Assembly: GCF_028595305.1 (NCBI RefSeq)
Contig: NZ_JAQQXS010000008.1
Location: forward strand, 124,001-188,000
Direction: 5' to 3'
DNA from: Roseateles koreensis
GTDB lineage: Bacteria > Pseudomonadota > Gammaproteobacteria > Burkholderiales > Burkholderiaceae_C
Length of the DNA stretch: 64,000 nucleotides
The notes under the pieces were generated by a model. That model did no database searches. It was not told the origin of the DNA and worked only from the letters and a program-made list of their open reading frames with translations. The position numbers and the translations under genes were made by a program. Numbering within the stretch: the first letter of the stretch is position 1; every line of letters begins with the position of its first letter. Below, piece by piece: positions 59,295-64,000 of this stretch.

Positions 59295-60311
59295 ATGACC
59301 CTCAATCGTCGACAACTCATCATCCAGGGCACTGGCGCGCTCGTGCTGCCCGCCCTGACCATTCCCAAGGCGTTTGCCGCCGCGGAATTCACCTTCAAAT
59401 ACGGCAATAACCTGCCGGTGACGCACCCGATGAATGTGCGTGCCGCCGAAATGGCCGCCGCCATCAATGCCGAGTCAAAAGGGCGCATCGATTTTCAGGT
59501 CTACCCCAACAATCAGTTGGGCAACGACACCGACATGCTGTCGCAGGTACGCTCGGGCGCGCTGGATTTCTTGAGCTTCTCGCCACTGATTCTTGGCACG
59601 CTGGTGCCGGCAGCCCAGATCAGCGGTGTCGGGTTTGCGTTCAAGGACTATGGCCAAGTGTGGGGCGCGATGGACGGCGAGTTGGGCGCGCATGTGCGCC
59701 GCCAGATCGCCGCGTCCAGCAGCCTCTTCGCGTTTGAAAAAATCTGGGACAACGGCTACCGTCAGGTGACCACCAGCACGACCGCCATCAACAAGCCGGA
59801 AGACTTGAAGGGCTTGAAGATCCGCATCCCGCCCAGCCCGTTCTGGGTGTCCATGTTCAAGGCCTTCGAGGCGTCGCCGCAGACCATCAACTTCGCTGAG
59901 GTGTACTCCGCCTTGCAGACCAAGGTCGCTGACGCGCAGGAGAACCCGCTGGCCGTCATCGCCACCGCCAAGCTCAACGAGGTGCAAAAGTACTGCTCGC
60001 TCACCAATCACATGTGGGACGGCTTTTGGGTGCTGGGCAACAAGAAGTCTTTCGACCGCCTGCCGCAGGATTTGAAGGATTTGGTCTCCCGCCATATCAA
60101 TGCCGCCGGCATGAAGCAGCGCGAGGATGTGAAGAAGCTCAACGATTCCCTGCAGGCCGATCTCAAAGCCAAGGGCATGGTCTTCAACGGCACCGACGCC
60201 GAGCTGTTCCGCAACAAGCTGCGCGCTGCGGGCTTTTATGCCGATTGGCACAAGAAATTTGGCGCTGAAGCCTGGGCGCTGCTGGAGAAGTACACGGGCA
60301 AGCTGGTATGA
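59295..60311 (+). CDS. dctP: TRAP transporter solute-binding protein (DctP family)
   Basis: A 338-residue periplasmic receptor. The N-terminus MTLNRRQLIIQGTGALVLPA has a twin-arginine and hydrophobic run, so Tat export is possible. The DctP fold is shown by NQLGNDTDMLSQVRSGALDF, DLKGLKIRIPPSPFWVSMFK (with the Arg that binds the substrate carboxylate) and FAEVYSALQTKVADAQENP. It captures an organic acid for the membrane subunits encoded next, whose ATG overlaps its stop by four bases. Confidence 0.95.
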   Translation: MTLNRRQLIIQGTGALVLPALTIPKAFAAAEFTFKYGNNLPVTHPMNVRAAEMAAAINAESKGRIDFQVYPNNQLGNDTDMLSQVRSGALDFLSFSPLILGTLVPAAQISGVGFAFKDYGQVWGAMDGELGAHVRRQIAASSSLFAFEKIWDNGYRQVTTSTTAINKPEDLKGLKIRIPPSPFWVSMFKAFEASPQTINFAEVYSALQTKVADAQENPLAVIATAKLNEVQKYCSLTNHMWDGFWVLGNKKSFDRLPQDLKDLVSRHINAAGMKQREDVKKLNDSLQADLKAKGMVFNGTDAELFRNKLRAAGFYADWHKKFGAEAWALLEKYTGKLV

Positions 60312-62164
60312 GTTCAGGGGTCGGGGTCGCGGTGGCCCCACAGGGATGGCTGACCCGCCTGGAGACGGGCTTGGGCTGGCTGGTGGAGGTGCCGGCGGCT
60401 TTGCTGGTGCTGGCCGATATCCTCGTGCTGTTTGCCGGTGTGGTGGCACGTTATGTCTTGCACGACCCCTTGCTGTGGTCGGACGAGCTGGCGTCCATCT
60501 TGTTCTTGTGGCTGGCGATGTTGGGGTCGGTAGTGGCCTTGCGGCGCGGCGAGCACATGCGCATGACGGCATGGGTTGGCCGTGCGGCCCCCGCGCGCCG
60601 GGCGCAGCTGGAGCTGCTGGCCACCTTTGCTTGTCTGGCCTTTCTTGCCCTGGTCGCGGCACCCGCGTGGGAATACGCGGCCGATGAGCAGGCCATCACC
60701 ACGCCGGCGCTGGAAATCTCCAATCTGTGGCGGGCCGCGGCCCTGCCTGTGGGCATTGGCTTGATGGGCTTGTTCGCGGTGCTGCGGCTGGCGCGTAGTG
60801 GCACGGTGGGGCAACGGCTCAAAGTGGCGGTGGCTTTGGCGGCGGTCATCGGCCTGTTCTGGTGGGCTGGCCCGGTTCTGGCGCCGCTGGGCCGCTGGAA
60901 TTTGCTGATCTTTTTTGTCGGGGTGGCGGGCGGCTGCGTGCTTGCCGGCATTCCGATTGCCTTTGCCTTTGGGCTGGCGACGTTTGGTTATCTGGCTTTG
61001 ACGACGCAAACGCCGATGATGGCGCTGGTGGGTCGCATGGATGAAGGCATGTCGCACCTGATCCTGCTGGCCGTGCCCTTGTTTGTGTTTTTGGGCCTGC
61101 TGATCGAAATGACCGGCATGGCGCGCGCCATGATTGCATTTCTCGCCGCGTTGCTGGGGCATGTGCGGGGTGGGTTGTCCTATGTGCTGGTGGGGGCGAT
61201 GTATCTGGTCTCGGGGATTTCAGGCTCCAAGGCGGCGGATATGGCGGCCATCGCGCCGGCGTTGTTCCCTGAGATGAAGGCACGCGGCGCCAGGCCCGGC
61301 GATCTGGTGGCCTTGCTGGCCGCCACCGGGGCGCAGACCGAGACGGTGCCGCCCAGCCTGGTGTTGATCACCATCGGTTCGGTCACGGGGGTGTCGATCG
61401 CCGCACTGTTCACCGGCGGCCTGCTGCCGGCCCTGGTGCTGGGTGCTTTGCTGTGCGCCGTGGTGTGGCACCGCTACCAGGGCGAGGATTTGAGCGGCGT
61501 GCAGCGCCGGCCGCGCGCCGAAGTGTTCAAGCTGTTCTTGATCGCCCTGCCGGCGCTGGCCTTGCCCTTTGTGATCCGGGCCGCCGTGGTGCAGGGCGTG
61601 GCCACCGCCACCGAGGTATCCACATTGGGCATTGCCTACGCGGTGCTGGCTGGCTTGTTGATCTACCGGCAGTTCGACCTGAGGCGCCTGCTGCCCATGC
61701 TGGTGGATACCGCGGCATTGTCGGGCGCCATTTTGTTGATCATCGGCACGGCCACGGGCATGGCCTGGGGGCTCACGCAGTCGGGTTTCTCACGCTGGCT
61801 GGCGCAGTCCATGGCGGCCTTGCCCGGGGGAGCGCCCATGTTCATGGCAGTGTCGGTGCTGGCCTTTGTGGTGCTGGGCTCGGTGCTGGAGGGCATTCCG
61901 GCCATCGTGCTGTTCGGGCCCTTGTTGTTTCCGATCGCACGGCAATTGGGCATCCACGAGGTGCACTACGCCATGGTGGTGGTGCTCTCCATGGGCCTGG
62001 GCCTCTTCGCGCCACCTTTGGGCGTGGGCTATTACGCCGCCTGTGCCATCGGGCGCGTCAGCCCCGATTTGGGCTTGCGCCCCATCGTGGGCTACCTGGC
62101 CGCCCTGCTGGTGGGCGTTGTCGTTGTGGCGGCCGTGCCCTGGATTTCGATCGGGTTTTTGTGA
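60308..62164 (+). CDS. TRAP transporter fused small and large permease (DctQM)
   Basis: A 618-residue fusion: residues 1-170 are the four-helix DctQ part (LWSDELASILFLWLAMLGSV), and residues 195-618 are the DctM part (IPIAFAFGLATFGYLAL, GISGSKAADMAAIAPALFPE, GLGLFAPPLGVGYYAACAIG). The large subunit carries Na+ and the substrate; the small one supports the complex. The fusion removes the need for a separate dctQ gene. It is coupled to dctP and converges with the peroxidase-P450 gene, one base away. Confidence 0.94.
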   Translation: MSSGVGVAVAPQGWLTRLETGLGWLVEVPAALLVLADILVLFAGVVARYVLHDPLLWSDELASILFLWLAMLGSVVALRRGEHMRMTAWVGRAAPARRAQLELLATFACLAFLALVAAPAWEYAADEQAITTPALEISNLWRAAALPVGIGLMGLFAVLRLARSGTVGQRLKVAVALAAVIGLFWWAGPVLAPLGRWNLLIFFVGVAGGCVLAGIPIAFAFGLATFGYLALTTQTPMMALVGRMDEGMSHLILLAVPLFVFLGLLIEMTGMARAMIAFLAALLGHVRGGLSYVLVGAMYLVSGISGSKAADMAAIAPALFPEMKARGARPGDLVALLAATGAQTETVPPSLVLITIGSVTGVSIAALFTGGLLPALVLGALLCAVVWHRYQGEDLSGVQRRPRAEVFKLFLIALPALALPFVIRAAVVQGVATATEVSTLGIAYAVLAGLLIYRQFDLRRLLPMLVDTAALSGAILLIIGTATGMAWGLTQSGFSRWLAQSMAALPGGAPMFMAVSVLAFVVLGSVLEGIPAIVLFGPLLFPIARQLGIHEVHYAMVVVLSMGLGLFAPPLGVGYYAACAIGRVSPDLGLRPIVGYLAALLVGVVVVAAVPWISIGFL

Positions 62165-62165
62165 C

Positions 62166-64000
62166 TCAGGTCTGCACGGCCAGCACCGTGGGTGAGCCCG
62201 TATAGCGCAAGGTGCCGGCCTCCAGCACGCCTGCGATCACGCCCATCATCACGCCGATGGCCATGGCGTAGCCGGGGCAGGCGTGCAGGGGAGCGGGTTT
62301 GACGGGGTCGTGGCGATCGCCGCCGAACATGGGGTAATGCTCGCCGGGGCTTTGCTGCGTGGCTGAGCCGATGCCGACGATCACTGTGTCGCCCGTGTCC
62401 AGCGCGAGCGGCCCGAGTGAATGGGGCTTGCGCACCTTGCGCCACACGGCGCCGGGCACGGGCCGCCCCACCATGGTGGCAATCAAGGCGGGGCGCAAGA
62501 CGGCCACAGCCTGTTGATGAACTTGCGCGGCGGCTGCGTCCGGGCTGTGGTGGGGCCAGGCTTGCTGAAAATCCCACAGCTTGCGGCTCACCACCCAGGC
62601 GCCCAGGGTGGACAAGGTGTTGCCGTGTACCGTGGGTGGGAAGCCCAGCATGATGCCGGCGATGGTGCGGGGAACGATGTCGGCATCGGCACCACTCATA
62701 CCGTGCAGGGCCGCCCGTATGGCCTCGCTCAGCACTGGCAACGGGGCGCCCGCAGGTTGATTGGCCAGCCATTGGCGAACAGCGGCGAACAGTGCCTGCC
62801 CAGTCTGCGGCGCTACCTGTTGAACCACGTCGTTAGGGTGAGGGCCAAACACAAACCGGGACACCGCTAGAAAGCCCTGCGGGCAGCGCGGCGCCTTGGC
62901 TAGGCCGGCGGCATGCCACTCCATGCCCCACATGTGCAGGCCATCGGGCAGGCCAAACCAGGTTGTGCACAGCGCCGCCAGCACTTGCTCGGACAACTGC
63001 TCCATGTCCAGCAACGCTTCTTTCAACTGCAATTGCCGTGCTCCGGCGAGCACGTGGCCCACCACGGTGTTGGCCACGCTGCGCGCCAGGGTGAAGGCGG
63101 TGCCTTCGTCGATGGCTTCGATGGCCGCGTTGATCAACGGTGCCTGCTCGCGGTGGCCCGTGTCTTCGTCCATGCCGAGATAGCCGCGCCCGATGGACGC
63201 TGCCATGCGCTCGCCGTACCCGCTGACCGAGTAGCGGGCATCCGGGTCGCGGAACACCTCGCACACTCGCGCCGCCTCGCCCACCAGCACGCCATAGGCC
63301 GTGCGCAGCACCCCACCGGGCTGGCTGCGCACATAGGCCCAGGCCGCGTCGTGGGTGGCCGGGTCTTCCAGCCATTGCTGCCAGGCGGCGAAGTTGTCGA
63401 GATCGGGCGCAGCCATGGGCGTGGCGATGGAGGCGGGAAAGGTCGGCAACTCAACCCAAGCCGGCAATTGCCGCAGCGCTGTCATCGCTGGTACGAAGAA
63501 GTACGCCCCCCACTGCAGTTCGACAAAAGGCTGATCGCCCAGGTTCAGATGAATCGGCTTGCCTTCATGTTCGAAGCGGAACACGCGCGGCGCAGCGCCG
63601 GGCAGGCGGTCGGTTGCGGGCGTCTTGGGCACTGCCACGCCAAGAAAGGGGTCGGACTGGCCGGCATAGCCGCCGCTGCTGTTGCCGCCGGCAATCCAGC
63701 GCTGCACGGTTTCAAACTGCTCGGCCAGATTGGCGTTGTAGGCCATGAAGACCAAGCCCCGGTCCGCTTCGTCTTGCGTGTCCTCCTGGCCGCCCTGCTG
63801 ATAGGCCGGGCCGTAGGACATGCCGCGCCGCAGCAGTCGGGGGACGGCCGGTGCCTTGATCGGATCTGTGCGTGGGTTGGCGCGGCGGATATGGGCGTGG
63901 AAGGGGCACTTTGCGCCTTGCTTGTCGTCGGCATAACTGAAGGTATTGGCGGCGCCGATTTCAGGCGCAGCAAGGGGGCGGCCGTCGGGCCAGCGGCCCA
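62166..64000 (-). CDS. DyP-type peroxidase fused to a P450-like domain (partial)
   Basis: The reading frame enters from beyond base 64000, so only the last 610 residues are visible. Residues 1-180 are the DyP C-terminal part: CPFHAHIRRANPR with the haem-ligand His (codon 63891-63893), LLRRGMSYG with the distal Arg, and the family end LQWGAYFFVPAMTALR. Residues 200-610 resemble a cytochrome P450: IAGIMLGFPPTVHGN where the I-helix lies, and the haem-thiolate loop APLHACPGYAMAIG (Cys codon 62277-62279). The usual ExxR and I-helix acid-Thr motifs are not evident. The apparent start at 63821 is internal. Confidence 0.85.
   Translation of the reverse strand, partial: GRWPDGRPLAAPEIGAANTFSYADDKQGAKCPFHAHIRRANPRTDPIKAPAVPRLLRRGMSYGPAYQQGGQEDTQDEADRGLVFMAYNANLAEQFETVQRWIAGGNSSGGYAGQSDPFLGVAVPKTPATDRLPGAAPRVFRFEHEGKPIHLNLGDQPFVELQWGAYFFVPAMTALRQLPAWVELPTFPASIATPMAAPDLDNFAAWQQWLEDPATHDAAWAYVRSQPGGVLRTAYGVLVGEAARVCEVFRDPDARYSVSGYGERMAASIGRGYLGMDEDTGHREQAPLINAAIEAIDEGTAFTLARSVANTVVGHVLAGARQLQLKEALLDMEQLSEQVLAALCTTWFGLPDGLHMWGMEWHAAGLAKAPRCPQGFLAVSRFVFGPHPNDVVQQVAPQTGQALFAAVRQWLANQPAGAPLPVLSEAIRAALHGMSGADADIVPRTIAGIMLGFPPTVHGNTLSTLGAWVVSRKLWDFQQAWPHHSPDAAAAQVHQQAVAVLRPALIATMVGRPVPGAVWRKVRKPHSLGPLALDTGDTVIVGIGSATQQSPGEHYPMFGGDRHDPVKPAPLHACPGYAMAIGVMMGVIAGVLEAGTLRYTGSPTVLAVQT

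Noticed and set aside
63545-63973. A separate minus-strand gene starting at 63973
   Set aside because: It is an off-frame shadow of the peroxidase-P450 gene, whose own frame shows DyP motifs through the same bases.

Overview
The window reads as chromosome of a Burkholderiales betaproteobacterium, most likely of the Comamonadaceae or a close relative. The evidence is indirect: high G+C, the gene orders rodA-mrdA-mreD-mreC-mreB and gatC-gatA-gatB, recA-recX beside a TctD/TctE-type pair, a tripartite (TRAP) importer, and PEP-CTERM surface proteins. No rRNA, tRNA, CRISPR array, complete insertion sequence or prophage was seen.

Layout. 1-7.6 kb, mostly minus strand: an FHA protein (cut by the window edge), PP2C phosphatase, Ser/Thr kinase and TerC protein form one unit. 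Then come sucD-sucC, a DUF2889 protein, recX and recA, the last with a LexA box. 7.8-10.1 kb: a two-component system. 10.1-16.1 kb: the cell-shape cluster from mreB to rodA. 16.4-19.7 kb: gatCAB. 19.8-25.0 kb: pyrE with a coupled DUF4124 protein, a TonB-dependent receptor, an exonuclease III, and a short stretch of gene fossils (a truncated antitoxin and a frameshifted PEP-CTERM tail). 25.1-30.1 kb: an AraC regulator between a coniferyl-aldehyde-type dehydrogenase and a three-gene operon (HD-domain protein, membrane di-iron hydroxylase, class II aldolase). A 15/16-identical motif lies ahead of both outward units, so they look like one regulon.

30.3-45.3 kb: a POT transporter, LuxR and Crp regulators, two M48 proteases, a flavin reductase, Kup, a YtrA-type GntR/ABC operon carrying two probable frameshifts, an amino-acid-type binding protein, a PglL-type O-oligosaccharyltransferase, moaC and a small holin-like membrane protein. 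45.5-49.2 kb: a yybP-ykoY (Mn2+) riboswitch ahead of an Alx/TerC protein, a histone-H1-tailed SWIB protein, a lone receiver protein and an intact PEP-CTERM protein. 49.2-59.1 kb: uvrA, a hybrid sensor kinase and two proteins with class III nucleotidyl-cyclase domains, one of them fused to an AAA ATPase and a helical-repeat region. 59.3-64 kb: a TRAP transporter with fused membrane subunits, convergent with a gene that runs off the window.

That last gene fuses the C-terminal part of a DyP-type haem peroxidase to a P450-like domain whose usual oxygen-activation motifs look eroded. Together with the AraC/HD-oxygenase cluster it is the most promising lead for undescribed biochemistry here.
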